DNA of 64,000 nucleotides from positions 248,001 to 312,000 of the forward strand of contig NZ_BAABFN010000005.1 of assembly GCF_039541075.1 (NCBI RefSeq). The letters run 5' to 3'. Of this stretch, positions 52,669 to 61,500 are shown piece by piece (the stretch's first letter is position 1; every line of letters begins with the position of its first letter). A program made the translations under genes and the position numbers. The stretch is from Compostibacter hankyongensis. GTDB lineage: Bacteria > Bacteroidota > Bacteroidia > Chitinophagales > Chitinophagaceae. The notes under the pieces are model-generated. The model was not told the DNA's origin, made no database searches, and saw only the letters and a program-made list of their open reading frames with translations.

Positions 52669-52737
52669 TTAAGCGCTTCCCGCCTTCTCTCCGTCCCCGG
52701 CACAACAATACACCGGACGGCAGGCTGCATTTTTCAT
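52669..52737 (-). CDS. Cysteine-rich leader peptide
   Basis: A 22-residue ORF starting MKNAACRPVYCCAG and ending GDGEKAGSA after it, with Cys at positions 6, 11 and 12 (TGC, TGT, TGT). It ends in GGA AGC GCT TAA, whose GGAAGCGCTTA (52670-52680) can pair with TAAGCCTTCC, the 5' arm of the attenuator hairpin, with one bulged C. The layout copies the his leader of this window, with Cys codons instead of His. It begins about 39 nt after the predicted transcription start. Cysteine-rich leader ORFs are known to control sulfur genes in Actinobacteria; I know of no described Bacteroidota example. Confidence 0.75.
   Translation of the reverse strand: MKNAACRPVYCCAGDGEKAGSA
52670..52680 (-). promoter_or_regulatory. 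Antiterminator arm of the cysteine leader
   Basis: GGAAGCGCTTA on the minus strand spans the last codons and stop of the leader peptide. It pairs 5 + 5 bp, with one bulged C, with TAAGCCTTCC of the attenuator stem (52629-52638), which would prevent the hairpin at 52610-52639. Confidence 0.65.
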
Positions 52738-52761
52738 ATGATTCAACAAAAACATTATTGT

Positions 52762-52776
52762 CTATAGAATTAATAG
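52762..52776. promoter_or_regulatory. Operator-like inverted repeat at the sulfite reductase promoter
   Basis: CTATAGAATTAATAG has CTAT/ATAG arms around a 7-bp AT-rich centre and covers the predicted start of transcription (about 52776). Its place, just after the -7 box, is where a repressor or activator could act. The regulator is unknown. Confidence 0.5.
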
Positions 52777-52781
52777 AGTAA

Positions 52782-52812
52782 CAAAGATACACTCCTCCAG
52801 GAACAAAACAAA
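52782..52812 (-). promoter_or_regulatory. Promoter of the sulfite reductase-siroheme operon
   Basis: On the minus strand TTTG (52809-52812), a 19-bp spacer and TATCTTTG (52782-52789) match the Bacteroidota consensus exactly. It leads into the leader peptide and attenuator. Together these account for the 415-bp gap between the reductase gene and the next gene, except for about 150 bp near the reductase start in which I see nothing else. Confidence 0.8.
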
Positions 52813-52838
52813 TTTCCGGGCGAAATTTTTAAATCTGT

Positions 52839-52846
52839 TAATTTTG
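52839..52846 (+). promoter_or_regulatory. -7 box of the HAD phosphatase gene
   Basis: TAATTTTG, a perfect TAnnTTTG, 17 bp before the ATG at 52864. It faces away from the sulfite reductase promoter 27 bp to its left. Confidence 0.55.
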
Positions 52847-52863
52847 CCCCTCAATTTTAAAAA

Positions 52864-53523
52864 ATGTTAAATACGGTGTTGTTTGACATGGATGGCCTTC
52901 TCATTGATTCGGAGCCCTTGTGGGGAGAGGCCATGCAGGAGGTATTTGCAGAACTGAATATCCGGCTCACACCCGAGCATTACGCGCAGACCACCGGTTT
53001 GCGCACGGCGGAAGTGGTGGATCACTGGCACCGTCATTTCGGCTGGGAGGCGCCCAGTCCGGAAGCGGTAAGCGAAGATATCATCAGCCGGGTCACCGGC
53101 AAGATACAGCGGCAGGGCAAAGCCATGCCGGGCGTATACGGGTTACTCGATTTTTTTGAGCAGCGGCATTTTAAGATGGGGCTGGCGTCCTCTTCCTCCC
53201 TGCCGCTGATCCATGTTATCCTGGACCAGCTCGGCATCCGCGAACGTTTCGGGGTGATCTGCTCCGCCGACGCGGAGTCTTACGGCAAGCCGCACCCGGC
53301 GGTATACCTGGCCTGTGCCCGGCAGCTGGGGAGCCATCCGCAGGAATGCCTGGTTTTCGAAGACTCGGTTACCGGAATGATCGCCGCCAAGGCCGCCCGC
53401 ATGAAGGTCGCGGCGGTACCCGAACCGCACCGGCAGCAGGATCCCCGCTATGCGCTCGCCGATATACAGCTCGGTTCGCTGGCCGATTTCGGGGAAGAAG
53501 ACTTAAAAAAGCTGGAAGGGTAG
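52864..53523 (+). CDS. HAD-family sugar phosphatase (HxpB/YniC-like)
   Basis: A 219-residue phosphatase with a Rossmann core and helical cap. The nucleophile motif is FDMDGLLIDSEPLW (Asp8, Asp10); LGLASSSSL-like motif II is near 101; the Lys of motif III lies in YGKPHPAVYL near 140; motif IV is VFEDSVTGMIAAKAA near 163. These are the features of the hexitol/2-deoxyglucose-6-phosphatase group, which removes phosphate from sugar phosphates. Substrate cannot be fixed further. It is a single gene divergent from the sulfite reductase promoter. Confidence 0.88.
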   Translation: MLNTVLFDMDGLLIDSEPLWGEAMQEVFAELNIRLTPEHYAQTTGLRTAEVVDHWHRHFGWEAPSPEAVSEDIISRVTGKIQRQGKAMPGVYGLLDFFEQRHFKMGLASSSSLPLIHVILDQLGIRERFGVICSADAESYGKPHPAVYLACARQLGSHPQECLVFEDSVTGMIAAKAARMKVAAVPEPHRQQDPRYALADIQLGSLADFGEEDLKKLEG

Positions 53524-53553
53524 TTATCCTTCCCCTCATTCCCCCTTTAGGGG

Positions 53554-54207
53554 TCAGGGGATTTCAGGGAGTATCAGTTCCGCAATCAGGGCCGACAATT
53601 CCTCCGCCCGGTCCACGATCATAAAATGGGTCCCCCCGCGGATCACATGGTCCGGATGCACATAGCGCAGGGGCAGCACGCAGTCCCGGTCTCCGTGGAT
53701 ATGAACCGTACCCGGGAAAAGGGTTTTGTTGTCCCAGCGAATCACCTGCTCCCAGGCCCAGCGGAAGAAAGTTTCGTCCGTATCGCGGATGACCTCGTGC
53801 AGCAGGCGGCTTTCCGCCGCATTTCCCGTTCCGAACAGCCAGTCTCCCAGCCATAATCCCATGCGGGTCAGCAGCCGGTAGGACAGCCAGCGATGGACCT
53901 TGATGATGCGCAGCAGGCCGAAATACCAGGGACGTTCCCTGCAGGTTTTGATGCTGGACACCAGGATGATCTTGCGGACCGGGATCAGCTTGGCGATCTC
54001 TGCCGCCGCCATGCCGCCCATGGACATGCCCAGGATAACGGGATGCGGATCGGGAATCTGGCTGAGCAGGCGTTTTGCATAGGTGTGCAGCGTATCCGTG
54101 GCGTGGGGGGTGATCCATTTCACCGGGCGAAGCCGGATACCTTCCGGCTGAAGATACTGAAATATCCGCTCATCGGCGCCCAGGCCGCTGATAAAGTATA
54201 CATCCAT
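53554..54207 (-). CDS. Alpha/beta-hydrolase
   Basis: A 217-residue alpha/beta-hydrolase. The oxyanion/front strand is VYFISGLGADERIF; the nucleophile elbow is LGMSMGGMAAAEI with Ser62; the acid is in HIHGDRDCVLP near 172; the His is in GGTHFMIVDRA near 193. The catalytic triad is complete. No signal peptide. Such proteins cover esterases and thioesterases; the substrate is not shown. It converges with the HAD gene and follows, on the same strand, the terminator after rpsA, so it is probably a separate unit. Confidence 0.85.
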   Translation of the reverse strand: MDVYFISGLGADERIFQYLQPEGIRLRPVKWITPHATDTLHTYAKRLLSQIPDPHPVILGMSMGGMAAAEIAKLIPVRKIILVSSIKTCRERPWYFGLLRIIKVHRWLSYRLLTRMGLWLGDWLFGTGNAAESRLLHEVIRDTDETFFRWAWEQVIRWDNKTLFPGTVHIHGDRDCVLPLRYVHPDHVIRGGTHFMIVDRAEELSALIAELILPEIP

Positions 54208-54260
54208 ATCCGCTTCCCTTTGGGAGAATCCTTAAAGTTAACATTTTCCGGTGCGGGCAC

Positions 54261-54292
54261 AAAAAAACGCTCTCCCACAGCGGGAGAGCGTT
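54261..54292 (-). terminator. Intrinsic terminator of rpsA
   Basis: On the minus strand AACGCTCTCCC (54282-54292 reading downstream) pairs over 11 bp with GGGAGAGCGTT (54266-54276) around a 5-nt loop, followed by T7. It lies 25 bp after the rpsA stop. Confidence 0.92.
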
Positions 54293-54316
54293 GGTTATCG
54301 TTCAGCCTTGCATTCC

Positions 54317-56356
54317 TTATTCAGGATTGCCGGCGTCGGCGTCGGATTTGCCACCGGCTTCACCGGAACCGCTGCTCTGCATCTTCTGCTTGATCTCCGC
54401 CAGCACACCCAGGTCGCCCAGCGTGGCTTTTTCCACCTTGGACTGGATGTTCTTCACGGCTTTCTTGGTTTTATCGGCGTCGGCACGTTTTTCCCGGTTC
54501 ACACTGTCCTTCTCATCCTGCCGCGCCTGTTCCCATACCTTGTTGTGGGAAACCACGATGCGTTTATCGTTACGGTCAAACTCCGTGATCATTACATCGA
54601 TGACATCGTCCACGCCGAGGGGCTTTTCATTTTCCGTTTTCAGGTAACGGGCCGGAGCAAAGGCTTCCAGTCCGTACTGCAGCTGTACGGTAGCTCCCTT
54701 ATCATCTCTCCGGATAATGGTGCCTTCGTGTATGGAGCCGATCGGGAATACGGTTTCAAAAGTATTCCAGGGATCTTCCTCGATCTGCTTGTGACCCAGC
54801 GAAAGCTTCCGGTTGTCCTTGTCGATGCTCAGGATCACCACGGCAATTTCATTGCCCGGCTTGGTATATTCGTTCGGGTGGTTGAAGCGCTTGGTCCAGC
54901 TCAGGTCGGAGATGTGGATCATACCGCCGATACCGGTTTCCAGCTCCACGAATACGCCGTAGGGGGTAATGTTTTTCACGATGCCGCTATGACGGCTGTC
55001 CAGCGGGTATTTCTCCTCGATGGTATCCCAGGGATCGGGGGTCAGCTGTTTGATAGACAGGCTCATCTTCCGGTCGTCCTTGCTCAGGGTCACGATCTTG
55101 GCTTCATATTCTTCACCCAGGGTAAAGAATTCCTTGGCGTTTACGGGTGTAGACGCCCAGCTGATTTCGGATACGTGCACCAGGCCTTCCACACCCGGCA
55201 TGATCTCGAGGAATGCGCCATAGTCTTCGATGTTGACTACTTTTCCTTTCACAGTGGAGCCTTCCTGTACCGCTTCGGCGAGGGTATCCCAGGGATGCGG
55301 GGTCAGCTGTTTCAGACCCAGGCTGATCCGCTTTTTGTCATCGTCAAAATCCAGCACTACCACATGCACCTTCTGATCGAGGTGCAGCACCTCGCTGGGA
55401 TGGCTGATGCGGCCCCAGCTGATATCGGTGATATACAGCAGCCCGTCTACGCCGCCCAGGTCGATAAAGGCGCCGAAGTCGGTGATGTTCTTGATCGTAC
55501 CTTCCAGCACCTGGCCTTTTTCCAGCTTGCTGATGATCTCGGCACGCTGCTGCTCAATATCGCTTTCGATAAGCGCTTTATGGGATACCACGGCGTTCTT
55601 GATGGCTTCGTTGATCTTCACCACCTTAAACTCCATCGTTTTCCCTACAAACTGATCATAGTCGGTTACCGGCTTCACGTCGATCTGAGAACCGGGCAGG
55701 AAGGTTTCCAGCCCGTTGATGTCCACGATGAGACCGCCTTTTGTTTTGCTGGTCACCACACCGGTAATGACCTCGCCGGATTTATATACGTCCACGATGC
55801 GCTGCCATGCACGCAGCATGCGCGCCTGGCGGCGGCTGAGGTGCAGGTGCCCGTTGCGGTCTTCCTTTTCCACCACCAGCACTTCCACTTCATCGCCTAT
55901 ATTCAGGCCGGACATGTCGCGGAATTCGTTCAGGGAAACCAGGCCGTCCGACTTAAAGCCGATATTGATCACGGCGTCCGTCTTGGTGAGCCCTTCCACC
56001 TTCCCGGTAATCACTTCTCCTTCCTCGATCACCTTAAAGGTGTCGTCATAGATCTTTTCGTAGCGTTCCTTTTCTTCCGGCTTGTACGACGAAACGTTGC
56101 GTTTGTCGATACTCCAGTCAAAATCGTCATGAGCGCTCGGGGGTTCTTCCGCTACTGCGGGCTGCGCTGCCGCTGCAGGTTCTGCTGCGGGGGCGGGTTC
56201 TTCTGCGGCGGGCGCCTGTTCGGCTGCCGCGGGTTCTGCTGCCGGGGTGTTTTCCCCTTCGGCAGACTGGGTTTCAGCAGGTTCGTTTGTTGTCGCTGTG
56301 GGCTGTTGTGCCTGCTCTTCAGCGTTTTGTTCGTTAACGTTTTTGTTTTCTTCCAA
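54317..56356 (-). CDS. rpsA: 30S ribosomal protein S1
   Basis: A 679-residue S1 protein that binds mRNA on the 30S subunit. I start at a TTG at 56356 (first residues EENKNVNEQ after the Met): a strong Shine-Dalgarno AAGGAGG lies 9 nt before it, whereas the longer frame starts inside the -7 box. The N-terminus (to about 95) is a low-complexity Ala/Glu/Pro stretch, absent from E. coli S1. Six S1 domains follow, for example GEVITGKVEGLTKTDAVINI, KNITDFGAFIDLGGVDGLL and RRDDKGATVQLQYGLEAFAP. A basic/Gly tail ends the chain. It faces ispH, with cmk beyond: an rpsA-ispH-cmk cluster in altered orientation. Confidence 0.95.
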   Translation of the reverse strand: MEENKNVNEQNAEEQAQQPTATTNEPAETQSAEGENTPAAEPAAAEQAPAAEEPAPAAEPAAAAQPAVAEEPPSAHDDFDWSIDKRNVSSYKPEEKERYEKIYDDTFKVIEEGEVITGKVEGLTKTDAVINIGFKSDGLVSLNEFRDMSGLNIGDEVEVLVVEKEDRNGHLHLSRRQARMLRAWQRIVDVYKSGEVITGVVTSKTKGGLIVDINGLETFLPGSQIDVKPVTDYDQFVGKTMEFKVVKINEAIKNAVVSHKALIESDIEQQRAEIISKLEKGQVLEGTIKNITDFGAFIDLGGVDGLLYITDISWGRISHPSEVLHLDQKVHVVVLDFDDDKKRISLGLKQLTPHPWDTLAEAVQEGSTVKGKVVNIEDYGAFLEIMPGVEGLVHVSEISWASTPVNAKEFFTLGEEYEAKIVTLSKDDRKMSLSIKQLTPDPWDTIEEKYPLDSRHSGIVKNITPYGVFVELETGIGGMIHISDLSWTKRFNHPNEYTKPGNEIAVVILSIDKDNRKLSLGHKQIEEDPWNTFETVFPIGSIHEGTIIRRDDKGATVQLQYGLEAFAPARYLKTENEKPLGVDDVIDVMITEFDRNDKRIVVSHNKVWEQARQDEKDSVNREKRADADKTKKAVKNIQSKVEKATLGDLGVLAEIKQKMQSSGSGEAGGKSDADAGNPE

Positions 56357-56365
56357 AGTTTTGTT

Positions 56366-56371
56366 CCTCCT
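56366..56371 (-). promoter_or_regulatory. Strong Shine-Dalgarno of rpsA
   Basis: AGGAGG, in the wider AAAAGGAGGAAC on the minus strand, 9 nt before the TTG at 56356. Strong Shine-Dalgarno sequences are rare in Bacteroidota, so this one stands out and decides the start. Confidence 0.85.
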
Positions 56372-56422
56372 TTTGATAAAAAATTTCTGAAGACCGGTTT
56401 TGTCCGAATCTTTTTGGGAGGG

Positions 56423-56430
56423 CAAAGGTA
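56423..56430 (-). promoter_or_regulatory. -7 box of rpsA
   Basis: TACCTTTG on the minus strand, a perfect TAnnTTTG, would start transcription near 56417 and give a leader of about 60 nt. I see no TTTG at the usual distance. Confidence 0.6.
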
Positions 56431-56591
56431 AGGTTATTTTTTAATAAAATAAAGCGTTTCCGCAGGCCTTCCCGGTAAAAAAACGGGGGCGGCAGGGGGC
56501 GCAGGGGCGGCTTTGCACAGCATTTGCTATCTTTGTCAGAAAGCCTTTCCCGGGCGGTGCCGGGTTGCCGGGGAGGACCGAAACCTGATGC

Positions 56592-57842
56592 ATGAAAACG
56601 TTTAACATCCCCATCATATACCGCAGCCCGCTGATCAGCGCCATCAAGGAAAGGCGGAAGCAGCAGGACCGGATGAAAAAAGACTTTCTCCCCACCATGC
56701 TCGATTTCGGGCCTGTGCAGGTGCTGCTGGCCCGCCATTTCGGATTTTGCTATGGCGTGGAGAACGCCATTGAGATCTCATTCCGGGCGCTCGACGAAAA
56801 CCCCGGCAAGCGCATCTTCCTGCTCAGCGAGATGATCCATAACCCGCATGTCAACCAGGACCTGAGACAGCGCGGTATCCGCTTTATCATGGACACGGCC
56901 GGCAAACAGCTCATTCCCTGGGATACCTTCCGTCCCGACGATATCATCATTATCCCTGCCTTCGGCACCACCCTCGAGATCGAAGAACAGCTGCAGGCCC
57001 GCGGGGTAACGCCCCTCCGTTACAATACCACCTGCCCCTTTGTGGAACGGGTATGGAACAAGGCCGAAGCCATCGGTAAAAAAGACTATACCGTAATCGT
57101 GCACGGCAAGCCGGGCCATGAAGAAACGCGGGCAACCTTTTCGCACAGTCGCGCCCACGCCCCCACCGTGGTGGTGCGCAACCTGAAAGAAGCGCAGCAG
57201 CTTACGGCCTTCATCCGCGGCACGGAACCGCCGGGGCGCTTCTATGAGATTTTTAAAGGGCAGTATTCCAACGGCTTTGATGTAGAAAAGGACCTGCAGC
57301 GGGTGGGGGTTGTGAACCAGACGACCATGCTGGCCACCGAAACCCAGTCCATAGCCGACCATATCAAGGAGGTCATGACCGAAGTATACGGGCTCAGTCC
57401 GGCCAATGCCTTCGACCGCTTTGCCGACACCCGGGATACGCTTTGCTACGCCACCAACGACAACCAGAGCGCCATCCTGGGCATGCTTCGTGAAAATGCC
57501 GATCTGGCCATCGTCGTAGGCGGCTACAACAGCTCCAACACCTCACACCTCGTAGAGCTGTGCGAACAGCAGCTGCCGACCTATTTTATCTCTTCCGAAG
57601 AAAAAATGCTTTCACGTCACGAAATCCTGCACTGGAACTATCATACCCAGCAGGAGCTGCACAGCAGCGGTTTCCTGCCGGAAAAAGAACCGCTGCGGAT
57701 CATGCTCACCAGCGGGGCTTCCTGTCCGGACGCATTGGTGGAAGGCGTGCTGCGGAAGCTGCTGGCCTTTTACGGGCTGGAGGATAAGATCGACGAAATG
57801 GTAAAGCACTATACGCGGCAGAACGAAGGGACGGCAAAATGA
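56592..57842 (+). CDS. ispH: 4-hydroxy-3-methylbut-2-enyl diphosphate reductase
   Basis: A 416-residue iron-sulfur enzyme that makes IPP and DMAPP in the last step of the MEP isoprenoid pathway. The three Cys holding the 4Fe-4S cluster are Cys53 (FGFCYGVENA), Cys148 (TTCPFV) and Cys285 (DTLCYATNDNQ). HNPHVNQDL near 82 and VHGKPGHEETRA near 170 hold the conserved substrate-binding His residues. It is about 100 residues longer than E. coli IspH, with an N-terminal extension and inserts (for example near 200-235), as in the long Bacteroidota/plant form. A second Met at codon 28 is possible. It lies between rpsA and cmk. Confidence 0.94.
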   Translation: MKTFNIPIIYRSPLISAIKERRKQQDRMKKDFLPTMLDFGPVQVLLARHFGFCYGVENAIEISFRALDENPGKRIFLLSEMIHNPHVNQDLRQRGIRFIMDTAGKQLIPWDTFRPDDIIIIPAFGTTLEIEEQLQARGVTPLRYNTTCPFVERVWNKAEAIGKKDYTVIVHGKPGHEETRATFSHSRAHAPTVVVRNLKEAQQLTAFIRGTEPPGRFYEIFKGQYSNGFDVEKDLQRVGVVNQTTMLATETQSIADHIKEVMTEVYGLSPANAFDRFADTRDTLCYATNDNQSAILGMLRENADLAIVVGGYNSSNTSHLVELCEQQLPTYFISSEEKMLSRHEILHWNYHTQQELHSSGFLPEKEPLRIMLTSGASCPDALVEGVLRKLLAFYGLEDKIDEMVKHYTRQNEGTAK

Positions 57843-57866
57843 CCGGGGCTCCGCCGGCATATAGAA

Positions 57867-58559
57867 CTATAGCCCGCCCACGGCGGGACATTTTTCCGCT
57901 ACCTGGTTCAGGGCGAAAACAAGCTGTTCGGCGGCCGTCATATGGCTGTTATCCAGCACTACGGCATCGGGGGCTTTGCGCAGCGGACTGATGGCGCGGG
58001 TTTCATCCAGGTGGTCGCGCTGCCGGAGGTTTTCTCTCACCGCTTCAAGGGTCACGGACAGGTTTTTGGCTTTCAGCTCTTTATAGCGGCGCAGGGCGCG
58101 GACCTCCGGATCGGCGGTCATAAACAGCTTCAGCTCGGCATCGGGGAATACCACTGTGCCGATATCGCGCCCATCCATCACAATTCCCTTATCCCGGCCC
58201 ATGCGCTGCTGCTGCGCCACGGCAAACCGGCGCACCGCCCCGATCGCCGCCACCGCGCTAACCTTCCCGGCTACTTCCATATCCCGGATGGGATGCTCCA
58301 CATCCTCTCCGTTCAGGCACATATGGGCTGTACCGCCCGCCGGATCGGGAACAAAGCTCAGCGTGATCTGCCGCAGGGCCTGCTCCACCGCTTTTTCATC
58401 CTCCGGCGATATCTTTTCCCGGATCAGGTACAGGGTAATGGCACGGTACATGGCTCCGCTGTCAAGATAGGTATAATGCAGTTCCCGGGCCAGCTGCCGG
58501 GCCAGGGTGCTTTTCCCGCAGGAGGAATACCCGTCTATGGCAATGATGATCTTTTTCAT
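57867..58559 (-). CDS. cmk: Cytidylate kinase
   Basis: A 230-residue kinase phosphorylating CMP and dCMP with ATP. I start at 58559 (MKKIIIAIDGYSSCGKST), so the ATP loop GYSSCGKS is at 10-17; the upstream frame is part of the next gene's end. YLDSGAMYRAITLY (near 33) binds the nucleotide base, GRDIGTVVFPDAELKLFMTA near 130 and DHLDETRAISPLRKAPDA near 184 are the LID and acceptor parts. It ends 24 bp from the convergent ispH stop. Its closest context partners elsewhere are ispH and rpsA, both here. Confidence 0.95.
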   Translation of the reverse strand: MKKIIIAIDGYSSCGKSTLARQLARELHYTYLDSGAMYRAITLYLIREKISPEDEKAVEQALRQITLSFVPDPAGGTAHMCLNGEDVEHPIRDMEVAGKVSAVAAIGAVRRFAVAQQQRMGRDKGIVMDGRDIGTVVFPDAELKLFMTADPEVRALRRYKELKAKNLSVTLEAVRENLRQRDHLDETRAISPLRKAPDAVVLDNSHMTAAEQLVFALNQVAEKCPAVGGL

Positions 58560-58591
58560 GGTGTGTGGGATGCAAAGATACTTTTTGCCGG

Positions 58592-61500
58592 CTACTTTCT
58601 CCGGCCCTGCAGCCGCTCCCGCAGGATCTCCTTTTTCCGACCCTCCCGGAAGGGCAGCACCGCATCCACCAGCCCTGACCGCAGGGCCTTCCACCAATAG
58701 TTAAAGATGCCCTTGGTGGGGTCGCGTTTCACGTGGATGGTCGCGATATAGGGCTTTTTTTCACCTGCCGAGTTATTGCGACGGATGAAGATATTAACCA
58801 GCTTGTTCAGCACCCAGGAGCGGCGTTCCTGGTCGGCATCCACCAGATCGAGGCGGAGTCCCTGGTAATATCCCCGGAGGCGTCCGCTGGCCAGGCGGTC
58901 GTTTCCCTGGAAGAAGAAGGCGATGCTGTCCACCTGTCCCCCGGCAAAACGCACGCGGGCGGCCTGTTCCAGCAGGCTGTTCAGGTCGCCGACCGGGAAG
59001 TGCTGCAGACGGCCCTGCACCATGAAATCGTTGGCATCACGCTCGAGGTTGAACCGGATAAATGCTTCCAGCGAGCCGCTGTTCATCAGCCGGGCATGTG
59101 CGTCGATGTCCAGGTAGCGGGGCACTCCCGGCCTGGCGGGCAGGGTGGTCAGCGGGGCCGCCCATCCCTCCACGCCGTTGAAATAGATGCTGGTGGTATA
59201 GGGCCGGGGCGGCGTTTTGGACACCTCCCGTCCGGCCAACGGCAAGGCTTTTTCCTCGTAGGTAATCCGCCCCCCGCTGAAGCCGAGGGTGTCGATATAC
59301 ACCGGCAGCCGGGCAGACAGCAGGCGGCTTACCGGCAGCGGCCGGTAAGCGGTAGGGGGTGGCACGCGCTTATCCCGGTAGGCCTGGATCACCGGTTGGC
59401 GCACCGCGACGTAGCCGGCATGCAGCACGCCGGAGCTCAGGAAGGCCCTTATGTTGAACTGGCGGATGTCCACGCCCTCCGCACCGGCCTTCACCCAGTC
59501 CTCCCCGGTCTTCAGCGACCGGGAAAAAGTAACGGGATCGGTGGGTGGGGTAAACTGCACTGCACCCGTATGCACGGTTTGCCCCCGGCTGTCCAGCTGA
59601 AAATCCCCGATGGTGAGCCGGTGCCCGTCTTCCGTCTGGGCATTAAAGGCATTTGAAAAAAGCTGCAGCCTTTGGAAGTCCATCAGCGAAGTATCCGCCG
59701 GAGGAAGCGTGCGGAATTCGTCCATCAGCAAGCGGGCGTCCCGGATGGTAAAAAGAGGTTGGCTGTCATTCGCGCGCGCGACCCGTATATCGGCATTTTC
59801 GATATTGATATGCTGAAAGAAAAAAGGATATTGCATCGAATCCGGCAGCCATTTGCCGGGATTCCGCAAACCGGGCCGGAGCCGCAGATCCAGCACGGGA
59901 TGGTCCACCTGCAGCCGTCCCGCGCGCAGCAGCTGCCGTTCGAGCAGGAGCTGCATATCCACTTCGTCCAGTCTTACCCGGTCGGCCTGTACGTTTACCG
60001 ATACCCTCCAGGGTTGCTGCCGTTCCGAAGCAAAGAGGCCGGGAGCCCGCACCACGATATTTCCTTTTTTAAGATCCAGCAGCACGGTATCCGTGCGCAG
60101 GGTATAGCCGGGCAAGGGGTCCAGGGTGATGCCCGGCAGCAGCACCAGAAAACCGGCATAATGCCATTGGCCCTCTGCCGGAGTATAGGTCAGCCCGCGG
60201 ATATGCACCTGGGCGCTGTCTGCCCGGATAGGACGGCTTTGCTGACCCGGCTGCTCCAGGTTCAGCCCCCAGGAGGCCACCTGTATATGCCTGACCGCAA
60301 CGGCAAGGGGGAAACCCTGCAGCAGCTGCTGCAGGCGTTTTAAAGGATCCTGCCGCTCTGCAGCATTGCCCTGGAGGGCGGCAAGGGTGATCTTACCGAT
60401 CAGCAGACTGTCCATCCGGATGGTTTTCCCGGGAGAGCGGAACAAAAGCGGGAGCTCCACATGGCGGCCATCCACATCGTCTCCGAGCAGGGAAATCCGG
60501 GCGTCATCCCGGGTGAGCCGGACTGAAAAGTGCTGCGCCGTGATCCGGCCGGGCTGCTGCCACTGCAGGCCCTCCAGCGCCAGCGCATTCCCCTCGCCGG
60601 GCAGCGGTATCCGCGCCGCCGCTGCATCCAGGTGCCTGAGGCGGGGTAATACGGCCAGGGGCTCACGGGCGAGAACAGGAAAGTCCAGGGTATCCGTACA
60701 GAGGTTCAGGTCCGTATACACACCGGCAGGCCGCCCTCCCCTGTCGCGGATCAGCAGGCTCCAGTGATGCAGGCAAAGGCTGCCGGCCAGGGCGGGGAAA
60801 GTGGGATGCCGGTTTTTTGTGCCTGCACGCCCCTCCCGGGCGGCGGGCAGATCCACTTCCAGCTGTCCGCTGTCTGCCGTGATCTGCGTCAGGGAAAGGC
60901 GGTGCTCCAGCAAAAGCTGCTCGATCGAGCATCCCGTAGCCGTCCACCGGCCGGTGTTCAGCCGGAGCCTTAGGTCTCCGGCTGACGCAGCGGCCAGGGG
61001 AGCGGCCGTCAGCGAGCCGGCGCTCAGCTCCTGTTTTTGCATGCCATAGCGAAGCCGTCGCAGCTCGATGCGGTGCCGGAGCCAATGCAGGGTAAGCTTT
61101 TCCGCGTCCAGCGTCACATCCCTGCAGGATATCCCCTTCCCCGGCGTTTTATGAAAACCGCGCAGCAGGATATTCACCCGGTTTCCTTCCAGCAGGGCTT
61201 TTTCCGGATCGGCTCCGGTTACGGGCATTCCCGGAGGAACCATCAGCAGGCGGGCATGGGAAAGCTGCACCCGGCGCAGGTCCAGACTCAGCTCGGGCAT
61301 CAATTTTCTGCCCGCAGTCGTGGGCGCGGCCGTGACGGTATCCAGAAGACGAAAATGCACCTCGGGCCGGAAGAGCCTGACGCTGGCCGCTTTTACCGTT
61401 TGAGAAGCCAGCAGCACAGGGATATCCAGCCCGTTTACCAGCAGCGCATCCATGGTGATATGCAGCTGTACCGGCACGGTAGCCGGACCGGGCAGGGTGG

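Noticed and set aside
52449..52863. SAM or other riboswitch before sulfite reductase
   Set aside because: I looked for SAM-I and cobalamin-type conserved cores and found none. The Cys leader peptide and two pairing options explain the leader better.
54251..56431. Long 726-codon plus-strand reading frame opposite rpsA
   Set aside because: It is the shadow of the S1 gene. The translation is Phe/His/Val-rich with no domain, while the minus strand has six clear S1 domains and a strong Shine-Dalgarno.
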